The position numbers were made by a program, and so were the translations under genes. The notes under the pieces are model-generated. The model did no database searches. It was not told the DNA's origin and was given only the letters and a program-made list of their open reading frames with translations. This document shows positions 22,128 through 32,640 of a stretch of DNA of 64,000 nt, in pieces. How positions within the stretch are numbered: the first letter of the stretch is position 1; each line of letters begins with the position of its first letter. The stretch is from Triglochin maritima (taxonomy: Eukaryota > Streptophyta > Magnoliopsida > Alismatales > Juncaginaceae): positions 42,306,925-42,370,924 of the forward strand of contig OY821772.1 of NCBI GenBank assembly GCA_963682175.1, in the 5' to 3' direction.

Positions 22128-24739
22128 ACCATGCATCATGAATTTTCCAAATGTAATGCAATCCATTTCCCACTCCAAACATTGGAGAGAAAGTCCGAAG
22201 TCAAAATCAAAAGGACTCAAGAATTCCCCACAGCTAATTAATTTCGCTAAACCTCACACATGAGTCTAAACTCTCAAGTCTAAAGCAATTAACAAGCTAA
22301 TTGAAGCTCCCTAGAAGGGACCTATAATTCCCTCACAAGCTAATTGCAGTCAGCCTACCTACTAACTATTAAGTTGAATTTTACAACAGACGTAGATCTT
22401 ACATGACCAAAGATCTTGACAACATTATGAAAATTACAGACGAGACAGGGGAACTTAATCACAAGTATTAGTTACACAAGGACAAAACGACAAGAACAAA
22501 ACCAAATAAACATAAGGATTTCATAATTGAAGCCAAAACCAAAATGTCACTAATAATCCATTTAAGCCTCATAACCAAGTTGCATGACAACTCTAGTACG
22601 TACGTAACGTACTTGTAGGGGCTAAATAACACCAATGGAGAATCAAATTGATGAGACATAAAGCAATCGAAAATAAACTGTAAAGCAGAAGTTGGAGGGA
22701 AAATGAGAGGTCTAAAGTATTTGTCCTGTGAGCCCTCTAAAATAGCCGTTGAAAAATTGCAACATCTAATTAGGTCTCTCCATGTGATACAATCATACAA
22801 CTAACCTCCTTGCTTTGCCACTTTAGAGGATAAACGTAAGCATCAAAACTCAATTTTATTTAATTGCCTAGGCATTTTAAAAATGGTTTCCACTGTGTTG
22901 TGCTTCGAATGATTCATACTCCAATTGAACCAGTATTCTAGTAATGTATATGGCCAATGACAATCTTTTACAATCACTACACCAGAATTGAACCTCAAAG
23001 TTAAGCTTGACTCTATTTGATTTTTGGTCCTAAACTATACAGGAAACATTGGAATTTGGATTACAATCTCAGAAGTCCACATAAACGAGTGGAAAAATAC
23101 TTTCTTACCCTTCAAAATAGTATATACTACACGGTTCAAGTGAAAAGTTCGAATGGTATGTATTTAATCCTTTACATCAAGATTCACATAAATACGATGT
23201 TTTCAATTTTGTTACTCTTTCTATGACATTTACAAATAACAGAATGTGTCGTACGTTGAATGCAAATGCAATCAAATTGTCTTCATGTCACTTCTAAGTT
23301 CCTCCGCACAAGTAGGCCAATGATTAACCATCCAAACAAGTCATTTACTTAAAAATGCAATTCCAAACATTAAGACTAACTCAGACGATCACATCCAATT
23401 CACTCGTGATTAACAAGCTTGTCACGACTAATACCACTCTACACTCATTCCTATCTGAGAGAAACATACCAAATTAACATCTTCTTTGATAACCGAAGGA
23501 TCCAATAAAATAATTGCTGCGTCGAAAAAGTCATTTGGATTTCTTTTAACTTTATCAAAATGTCACCATACCTTAAAACCGGGCTTTCAAGCCCACTGTT
23601 AGTTTGCCATAACTCGGCCTCCTAAAATATTAAGCTTTTAGTGTCGCTATCTTTTGCCTATTTAGATTCTTAAAGTACTACATAATTAGTCAATGCAAAT
23701 CTCGTAGATGCGAAACCTAGACTCTATATTTTTGGTGTTTAAAATGGAAGAAAGAGATAAGGTATCTTGGGTGAACTGAATTTAATGTTTTCATGATCAA
23801 AATTATGCGTTGCCAATGAAATTACTATCGATAGAAAAAGAGAAACAAGCCTCACATTGAAAAGTTTGTAAAAAGGAAGTTGTCAACATTGAAAAGATTG
23901 TAAATGGACACTGCTGTCCTTGTAAAGGACATATGCCTCCCAAAATATCAAAAAATATTAGATTCCTCACTAAAATGAAAGAATTTCAAACTCGAAATCA
24001 CCTTTCCATATAAAGCTATATGATTAGGTATCTTGGGATATAAAGAGCAGAAGTAGGAGAGTGTGTAAAAAGATTCCTTTTGCACAACTTTACTTTCATA
24101 AACATTGCTCTTGCTCGTCCGCCTAAAATGTCATTTTTAATTTTTATCCAATCCCACTGGAGCTGTCAACTTTGACTCGACTCGATAGTTCGACTTGTAT
24201 TCGAGTCAAAAAATATTTGATTCTAATTTAACTTGAAAACAATGGATCTTGATGAAAAATAAAATAAAAATTCAAACTTGGTTCGGTAAACGAGTCATCG
24301 AACTCGAAAAAATTTGATGCTCGGCTCGACAACTCGCTTGAATTTTTTATTAATCAATTTATAATAAAAAATTATATTTGGTAATAACATAATATAATAC
24401 TTATGACTTAAAATTTCACTCGACTTTACACATCCTAAATCCCACACATGAAAACAAGTGAAATGAGAGTGAAAACGGGGGAAAGTGGTCAAATCACGTA
24501 GAAAGTCATAATATCGTACAATATGATATATAACTTTTAAGTAAATGTTTTAGAAAGCATTGATATTTCATTAATTAAATTAATCAAAGAAAAGTAATGT
24601 AATCACATTAGCAGCTGTAATTAATTACAATAGAAAAGATTAAAATAATATAAAAGTTTACAAAATCTTATTTTAAAACACAACGATATTAGAAACACCT
24701 TTTTATAACCTAAACCTCCCAAAAGGAACCGAAAAAGGA
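22128..24739. other. Intergenic DNA, no recognised gene
   Basis: A - strand open stretch at 22468-22800 (110 codons) has no recognisable domain. The rest is AT-rich with no RNA gene or transposon end that I could identify. The last few hundred bases are the promoter side of the PUB gene. Confidence 0.4.
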
Positions 24740-24986
24740 AGAAAGAAAGACAAATCCATCCAATTTCCTTCAAATTCCAGATTTCGCTTCTTTTCCTGTG
24801 GAAAAATAATAATCAGACGACGAGAGGCGAGCGAGAAAGCTGCTGCAATTGGGGAAACCGAACCAAATCCCTAATCCCTAACTCCGATCTCCGAGCCCCC
24901 GTCGCTATGCCCGACCCCGTCGTCTCCTAGCACCACCACCGGCGCCGTCCGTCCTTACGACCTCCTCCATTTTCAGATCCTTTAAG
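24740..24986 (+). promoter_or_regulatory. Non-coding first exon (5'UTR) of the PUB gene, with a short uORF
   Basis: This C- and T-rich leader ends at tttaag (24986), where a GT donor begins an intron that runs to the AG at 26335; the main ATG lies six bases beyond the acceptor. The leader holds a 7-codon upstream ORF, ATG 24907 to TAG 24930 (MPDPVVS), which could lower or condition translation. The transcription start is not visible and the left limit is a guess. Confidence 0.55.
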
Positions 24987-25227
24987 GTATTTCCTGATAC
25001 TCCACTTGTTGGATCCGATTCCTGTTACCTGAGTAGGGTTCCAGGACTTCTTCGGATTAGTTGAGTTTGCGCCGGAATGGGAGGAAAAAATTGCGCGTGT
25101 TTTTCTGTTAATGTAATTTTATCTTCTCTCGTTTTTTAGAAATCTGTCTCTGTGCTTTGGAAGAAGAAATTTGGACTGTTTTGAAACGGGTTTTATTGGT
25201 AAATAAGAAGATTTGATTGCAACTAGT

Positions 25228-25350
25228 ACGGCCTTAGGTGCGGTCGTACTTAACGTAGATATCGTACTTGGAAAGGATGGGCAATTAGCTAAAGCAGCAA
25301 GTTCTGTTGCGAAACTGATTGCAAAGATGGGTAAATCAGTGATTTTCAGA
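25228..25350 (+). pseudogene. rpl2: Organelle-derived rpl2 (ribosomal protein L2) fragment in the PUB 5'UTR intron
   Basis: The frame reads ALGAVVLNVDIVLGKDGQLA then KAASSVAKLIAKMGKSV. This matches the ribosomal protein L2 stretch around [20 protein letters not shown] and AAGAVAKLIAKEGKSA of the plastid gene, and the nucleotide resemblance looks closer than a nuclear-coded bacterial-type L2 would give. Only about 40 codons are present. It is a diverged nuclear insertion of organelle DNA, plastid more likely than mitochondrial, with no start and no function expected. Confidence 0.7.
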
Positions 25351-25422
25351 TTATAATATGCCATTTGGCATATGATGTAAGGATTTCGTGCCAGATTATA
25401 ATATGCCATTTGGCATATGATG
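25348..25422. repeat. Direct repeat of a 30-bp unit with an internal palindrome
   Basis: Two identical 30-bp copies start at 25348 and 25393, 45 bp apart. Each contains ATGCCATTTGGCAT, an inverted repeat. They begin where the rpl2 fragment ends, inside the same intron. Confidence 0.8.
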
Positions 25423-26340
25423 GAAAGATTTCATAATATTTATCCTCATGCTGATAATTAATTGCTTAACCTTCTCCCTTATAAACAACAACAACAACGA
25501 CGACAAAGTCCCAAACTAGTTGGGGTAGGTTAGAAATGAAACTCATCAAGAATCACAATCAAGACACGTGTATCACCTTCTTCCTTGCATATTACAAAAG
25601 ATTTTCCAAATTTGGACTCACCAACTTGAAATCAAAATCTAGTGAGTTGTAGGTCCTTATCTTCTCTAGTAGTTGTTACAATGTTACTCCTCAAATATCT
25701 GTTATTGGGCTGTTGTTGCAATGAACTTTTAGGTACATTTCCCCTTTTTTAATTATCTGAATTTCTGTAAAGCCATGCACGGCTACTGACCATATTATGA
25801 TATATTTACAGAGACAAACGTGACCACAACTCACAACCTTGACAACAATGTTAAGTAATTAGCTTTTCCTAAAGGTTAACTTAATGTAACCAACAAAAAA
25901 ATGATGCTATTCTGAAGTAGCTAATATTAACTACATTATATGTAATCCAGTGCTTATTCTGGGTATGGAATTAGGAACTGGTTTTATGTAATCTAGTGGC
26001 ATAGTCAGTGGCACTGTGTAGAAGTTTCTGCATTCAAGTTGTTTGAGGAGGTGAGTGCAGAAAATAACTGGAGTAAGGCCTTTGCTATTTTCATACCATA
26101 ATCACTGTTCAGCAATGACCGTAAGAAACTTAACATTAGTATACCATGATGTATGTTTCGATAATAATCTTCCAGTCTAAACGTCTCCTCACTCTCCTGC
26201 TTGCTCAAAAATTTTATTTGTTGTTGATATGGATTGTCATTGCCCTGTTATTAGTTGTATTGCATTCTCAGTTTTCTAGTTCATTTTATTTACCAGTATT
26301 GTTTCACTGATTTTTTTCCATATGTTTTCCTTTAGGTGCA

Positions 26341-29300
26341 ATGGAGATATTGTATCTGAAGGTTCTTCTAGACAGTATCACTACGTTCACATTTATATCT
26401 TCTAAGAATGGTCCTAACTCTGAATTGGTACAAAGATATTGCCGAGAGATTGATAGGACATTGGAACTTCTTAGACCTGTACTTGATGAAATTGTCATTC
26501 GTGAGATTGCCTTGGATGACCAACTAATTAAGTTATTGGAAGAAGTTAATGCTTTCATTGACGAAGCCAGTGCAGTTGCAGAAGGATGGCATCAGATGAT
26601 GTGTAAAGTTTACTTCGTAAGTTGCTCGATGAAACTATGGACTAATGCACCTGAAGATAATTGATTATGCTTTTCCGTGCATCCTTACATCTAACTAATT
26701 ATGCTTTTTACAGCTTTATACAGAATCATTGTTTAGTATACCATGTTGCATCATGTTCCTTTATGAGATTGTTATATAGAAAAATACAATAAACATATTA
26801 CATAGGGTCCCGATTCCTTATATAACTAATATGTTCCATCATTGTAATTGCTTTTCTAGTTTTGGTGACAGGTGAAGTTCTTTACCTTGCACAAGAGTCA
26901 AATGCTCACTGATGTTGGATTTTACCCCATAACAATTATTATAGTAGCTTTTATATTTCTGTACGATTTCAGGTTCTAGAGATCGAATCAGCAATAACCA
27001 AGATTCAGGGATCGCTTCTTGAGGCATGCAGCCTACTTGGCTCTTTATTCCAATCACTTGAGCTCTATTCTGCTCTTGAATGCGTACAGGTACCCTTTCC
27101 TAGTATCATTTTCCTTATTCTGTCTTGGTTCTTTCTGTGTTAAATTCTCGTTTCTTTAATTCCTCCTTAGCTTTTATTTGGTATGTCAGCAATGTACGCA
27201 GGAAATTCAGAAGAGGGCTTCTAAACAAACTTCAGAAATAATCAGGGAAGCAATGAGGGATCAAATTGAAAATAAAGTTCCTAGATCCCAACATTTATCA
27301 GAGATAACGGATGCCTTGAGTTTGTCAACAAATCAGGAGTTGTTGATGGAAGTTGTTGCCCTTGACAAGTTGAAAATAAAGGTTTCACGTGGAGAGAACA
27401 AAGGGGAACTGGAGTATATTGAACATATGATATCACTCGTCAGCTATATGCATGATTGCCATGTTGATAAATATCAGGTGCACAGCATCCACAACATCCC
27501 AATCCCTGCTGATTTCTGCTGCCCACTTTCCCTTGAACTGATGTCTGATCCAGTGATTGTGGCCTCTGGACAAACATATGAACGTGCTTTTATTAGAAAA
27601 TGGCTTGATCAAGGTTTCACTGTTTGTCCTAGGACACGGCAGATTCTTGGGCACACTAATTTGATTCCTAATTATACAGTTAAAGCATTGATTGCAAATT
27701 GGTGCGAGACAAATAATATCAATCTCCCAGATCCCACAAAGTTGATGAAGTCGAGCCACACCTCCAACCTACGTGCTGATGAAGACCACAGTTCTGGTGA
27801 ATCCTGTCTTCCAGTTTCTGACCTATCTACACGGACAAACCAGTCAATATCATCTGAACCTACCAGATCCTTGCCCCATGGGAATTCAGTCAATACAAAT
27901 GGATTGCGTCAGGAGGCTCTTCTGAATGGGAAACCATTGTCTCCCTCTCATCTCCCGTCAAGCTCATCTCATTCATCTCCTCAAGTTCTGGGTGGGTTGG
28001 AGGCACACACTAGTAGCTTATCATTAGCTAGTTCGGATGGTGAAGATTCATGCTTGGAGAGGCAGGATGGTTACTCTGGAGGTCAAACTTCTGGTCAATC
28101 GAAAGAAAATAGTGAACAGCTCCAGGGCCATTATCGAAGTTCTTCTACACCTAGTGCCGCTAGTAGTACTGATTACCACCAAGGGACAGGACTCACAGGA
28201 GACAGTAAGTTGCCAGGTGATAGGGCCCAATATAGTGGTGGGCTTTTAGGAAAAGCTTCTCAAGGGACTCCATCTCCTTCTGTTCGGCCTAGAGAAAATG
28301 ATTTTCCATTAAGGCTCGGAGAAACACAGTCAAGAAGTCAAACAATTTGGCGTCGACCCTCTGAAAGATTTTCTCCTAGGATAATATCTTCGCCAGCTTT
28401 GGAAACAAGACCTGATTTATCAGGTGTTGAAACGGAAGTTCGCAAATTGATTGAGGATTTAAGAACTGACTCTGTTGATGGTCAGAGAGAAGCTGCAGCT
28501 CAGCTGCGCCTTCTTGCAAGGCACAGCATGGAAAACAGAATTGTTATAGCAAACTGTGGTGCCATAGCAGTATTGGTCAATCTATTGCATTCAACAGATT
28601 CAAAAACCCAAGAAAATGCTGTCACTGCTTTACTGAACCTATCTATAAATAATAACAACAAGACTGCAATAGTTAATGCTGATGCTGTTGATCCTCTTAT
28701 TCAAGTACTGAGGACAGGAAGTCCAGAAGCCAAGGAGAACTCAGCTGCAACACTGTTCAGTCTTTCAGTCGTGGAAGAGAACAAGGTCAGAATTGGAAGG
28801 TCTGGTGCTATTGGTCCGCTAGTGGAACTGCTAGGAAATGGGACACCCCGAGGGAAGAAGGATGCTGCTACAGCATTGTTTAATTTGTCTATACTGCATG
28901 AGAACAAAGGTCGAATTGTGCAAGCTGGAGCTGTTAGACATCTGGTAGAGTTAATGGACCCGGCGGCTGGGATGGTTGACAAGGCTGTTGCTGTTTTGGC
29001 AAACCTTGCAACCATACCTGAGGGTAGGAGTGCCATTGGCCATGAGAATGGGATCCCCATTCTAGTAGAGGTAGTTGAATTGGGAACTGCAAGAGGGAAA
29101 GAGAATGCTGCTGCAGCTCTGTTGCAGCTTTGCACCAATAGCAACAGATTTTGTAGTATTGTTCTTCAAGAAGGTGCCGTGCCGCCATTAGTTGCTTTGT
29201 CGCAGACTGGCACAGCACGAGCTAAGGAAAAGGTAAGCATAATTCCATGACAATGTAGGAGTATAATATTGCATTTAGGGTCGACCATTTCTGTTGGAAT

Positions 29301-29721
29301 GTTTTCGAAGGACGAATTTCTATCCCTCTCTTGTCAAAGCTTTTGCTCCTGTGATATGTAATTGTTCCCTTAACTCTTTTCCTTCTTTAATTATTCCCCT
29401 TGGCTTGCCTTTTATTAACATTCATTTAAGCCTCCCGAAATTGTCTTGCAGTAGGATCATTGACAGGACGGTCAAAATGAATGATAAGATTTTTAAAAAA
29501 TGGTGGTACTTGCAGAACAGAATTTACTGATCAACTTGAATATGCATAAAACGAAATTTCACTCTTCCATTGAAAATTGAGCAGGAATTATCAACCGATC
29601 ATGATTTCCTTCTTTTGAAATTTCCAACATACCAATTAACTTGGTGATTATTAATTGACAGGCACAGTCACTTCTTAGGCACTTCAGAAATCAAAGGCAT
29701 GGGAATGCTGGAAGGTCATGA
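26341..29721 (+). CDS. PUB4: U-box/ARM-repeat E3 ubiquitin ligase, PUB4-like (827 aa predicted)
   Basis: Coding exons are 26341-26616, 26973-27089, 27202-29232 and 29662-29721, all phase 0 with GT-AG introns. A second AG at 27188-27189 would add four residues. The 827 codons fit the length of Arabidopsis PUB4. Residues 1-200 are the helical UND-type N-terminus (VYF-VLEIESAITKIQGSL). The U-box is at about 231-305 (IPADFCCPLSLELMSDPVIV, GQTYERAFIRKW). A Ser-rich low-complexity linker follows at about 310-540. Armadillo repeats run from about 544 (VRKLIEDLRTDSVDGQREAA) to the end, which reads FRNQRHGNAGRS. The U-box recruits the E2 and the ARM repeats bind substrates or receptor kinases. PUB4 in Arabidopsis acts in meristem/CLE signalling and in turnover of damaged chloroplasts. 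The first intron of about 1.35 kb is in the 5'UTR. No break is seen. The assignment to PUB4 rather than a close paralogue is inferred from overall fit. Confidence 0.93.
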
Positions 29722-30207
29722 TCTTCAGCAGGATCCACTTTTCAATACTAATTTCAGCCACCATCATTTCTCCCTTACCATGGGGTGACGTCTGTTAATA
29801 ATGTGGTTTTTGCCATCATGGCAAGTGCAAAGTTTTTTTTTTTTTTTACTTTTTCTTTGTGGCTTCTATTCTGGAAAGGAAAATAAACTTCTGTAGATGT
29901 AGAGTTGTGGATTTTGCCGGTGAATTCTTTGTATGATTGTCAAAGTTTGTAAATGCTGTCATTATTCATATTGTCTATGACCTGCAGCTTACTATTTTTA
30001 ATGTGTATATGCATGTATATTTCCTGATGGTCAAGTCTTTGTTTTGAAACTTCATTTGATTATTCGCTTAATCACCTCATGCTCTTAGCATTTAACATAA
30101 ACAACAACGTACCCTTCACACTGAAACCAGGGATCAACTGTCTTTGCAGCATTGCAAATTAATGACTACAAATTTTGCTTAATTGTTGTCACACTTTATT
30201 GTGGCCA
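29722..30207. other. 3' flank shared by PUB and the pseudokinase gene
   Basis: This is the convergent spacer. It holds the likely 3'UTR of the PUB gene, with AATAAA at 29881 as a plausible poly(A) signal, and the downstream end of the - strand receptor-like gene. No other gene is seen. Confidence 0.5.
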
Positions 30208-31833
30208 CTAGGTGCATGAGTAGTTGGGACACACAGGGATCTGTTTAAACATGATAGAGATTTGGGAGATGCTTGGTACATGTTTAGCAGTGAAGTCTGT
30301 ACATGTTAATCCTATGGATAAGACAATTTTCAGTTCCTCATAGCTGCAGCTTTTCATCTTCATACCTTCATCTACCACAGCCTGCAAATTGTTTGGGTAT
30401 TGCAGCCTCACCCACTCCACAAATCCAGCTTCATCTCTTTTAGGTTTGTTGTGCCATCGCTTCCCGGCAACCATTTGCAGCACGAACATGCCAAACTTGT
30501 ACGTTCCTGAATTCAAGAAACAACATCAGAACATTAACCATAATCAGTAAATAAACACTAACCGAAAATGGGTGGATTAGCACTCACCTTTTGCTTCACT
30601 TCTGTGCTCTTCAGTAATCCTGAAACTTGAAATCAGTGGTTCTTGGTCTTCTCCAAATATAACATTGTTGGCTTTCACATCATGTCCAATTTGGGGGCAT
30701 TGCTGTTGTAGATACGACATTCCCTCCAACACCCCTCTCATTACCTTAATCCTCCGCTTCCATGACGGCAACCGGCAAAGCCACTTCTCAATGCTTTCTG
30801 CTCCCTTTGGTTCGTGCACCACGACAGCCGTCAGCGTGCGGCATTTGCACCAGCCCAATACCTTGGCCAAGTTCTTGTGGTCTAATTCCAAAAGCACTTC
30901 ACATAGCTCATCGAATTCTCTACCGGATTTAAGAGGAACTCTGATTCTATCTATTTTCACCCCTACCTCAGTTCCACTTCGGGTAACTCCCTTGTAGTAG
31001 TACTCTTCCTTTTCATTTTTCCACACCAAATTACGCGGCGAAAACCCATCTGTTGCAGCCTTAAGCATTGCATACGTGAATTTGTGGCTGCTTCTTAACC
31101 TAGAGGGTAAGAAATCCGGTCGTCGCAAAAACAACCACCCAAGAAAGCCCACAGTTGACACAACAAAACCGAAAACTGCAAGCAGAAGCAAAACCGTCGT
31201 TGTTACACTCATTCCATGGTCATGTTCCTCCGGTAAGATCCCCGAGTAAATGAAACTCGACGAGTTAAACCTCCCAATCAAAGCCCTCAATTCAGCATCA
31301 CTCCTTTCTAAAAATCGATTGTAAGAGAGATTAAGTGATTTGAGATTTCCAAGGCGCAAAAGCCCGTCCACCGGAAAATCCCCAGTAAGCTCATTACACC
31401 GGAGATTGAGGAATTGGATCCGAGAGCACTGGAAAATATCAACAGGGAATGTCCCCTTAAGAGAGTTGTTGGAGAGGTCAATCGCCACAATTGTTAAAGG
31501 GCAATACTTCCAAAAGAACGAGAAGGACAAGTAGAGTGGCGCCACCAATGGGCGGTCACGGAGATCGATTTTTTCAAATCCATCCGGGCAATTGGGATTC
31601 CTTGACTCGGTGCATAGGTGCCTCTCCACAATCATTGACTTGAAAACCCCGACAACGTCCGACGAGTTGCAGTAAGGGAGAGAGGGGTTGTTGTGGCAGT
31701 TGGTGGAGATTGTGGTGGTAAAGTTGGGCGGTGGGGGTCGGTTAAGTTCTTCAATGAGACTCGACACCAGAGATGCCGCGGTGGAGGTGGAGGTGATGGA
31801 GATGGAGAGGAGTAGATAGAAGAAGAGTGCCAT
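30208..31833 (-). CDS. LRR receptor-like pseudokinase (514 aa predicted)
   Basis: Exons are 31833-30588 and 30506-30208, joined by a phase-1 GT-AG intron that restores SEAKGTYKFGMFVLQM. The start at 31833 is chosen because it opens directly on a signal peptide (MALFFYLLLSISITSTSTAA); in-frame ATGs exist upstream. Residues 50-90 hold paired Cys. About three leucine-rich repeats lie at 110-175 (LTIVAIDLSNNSLKGTFPVD; LGNLKSLNLSYNRF). The membrane span is at about 209-236, and a kinase-like domain runs from 252 to 505. The domain lacks a glycine loop. It keeps a VAIK-type Lys (GVKID, near 293), has GHDVKANN where HRDxKxxN is usual, and has SSF where DFG should be. Catalysis is therefore unlikely. 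It belongs with plant inactive LRR-RLKs that work as co-receptors or scaffolds. Its ligand and partner are unknown. Confidence 0.85.
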
Positions 31834-32640
31834 TGTTGTTTGGCGTGTGAGAAGTGGAGAGAGTTTGGGAATTTGAATGCTACTCTCCATGTCAAATCTC
31901 AGCCGTTGGTTTTTGTAATCCGTAACTGCATAACTACCTGCGGCTAAAACTGCCAACATGAAGCACAAAATGGAGACATTGGTGATCGTTTGTTTACATT
32001 AGTACACCATAATAAGGTGGAATGATGTGGTATAATTTGTACCTAAACATAATGGGTGTGGAGGTTGGTACTTAAACAGGCAAAAGTTTAGACATCCTAG
32101 TTCTGACTTAAAACTAATCACCAAATTAAAGTTCATAGATAGTGTGCCTAAAATTGTATGTAATAACTTTACTACCTATATGAAGTCTAAACATCTTCTA
32201 CATCGGGAAACATATCCACGTGGTTCAAACTTTATTGAATCAAGCCACTGTTTAATAGAATTAAACGTCTAGTGATTTAACTTTACTTAAAATAGTATAA
32301 CAGAAAAAACCAATTATTGAGTTCGAAGCCCATAAATCACTCCCTATGAATTTAATTATTTAAATTTAGAAGTGTCCTGAAAGAGTAAATTTTAGAATGG
32401 TTTAGGTTTAGGTTTAGGCATTCTCATACGTAGGGCCCAAATAACTCTTGCTTGGGAACCACCAATGGAATGGTCGGTTAGAAAGAAGGGACACATGTGG
32501 ACCCCACTTTCCCTCCAAATCCCAACTGATATAACCGTTTAACAAAACACAAAGAACACCCCAAAAGAAACATCTCTGTTCTGTTCCTTTCCAGTCTCAG
32601 TCTCAAATCTCACCCAAAAGATCCAACCTTGGCTCCATCC
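31834..32640. other. Divergent promoter interval between pseudokinase and patellin genes
   Basis: An 807-bp interval serves both start sites. It includes AT-rich DNA and, nearer the patellin, a C/T-rich leader (ttccagtctcagtctcaaat at about 32588). No other gene is present. A TATA-like box was not assigned with confidence. Confidence 0.45.

Noticed and set aside
22468..22800. A 110-codon - strand frame
   Set aside because: No domain, no splice context and AT-rich composition; not strong enough to call.
28701..29218. - strand frames opposite the ARM repeats
   Set aside because: They are shadows of the conserved + strand armadillo repeats.
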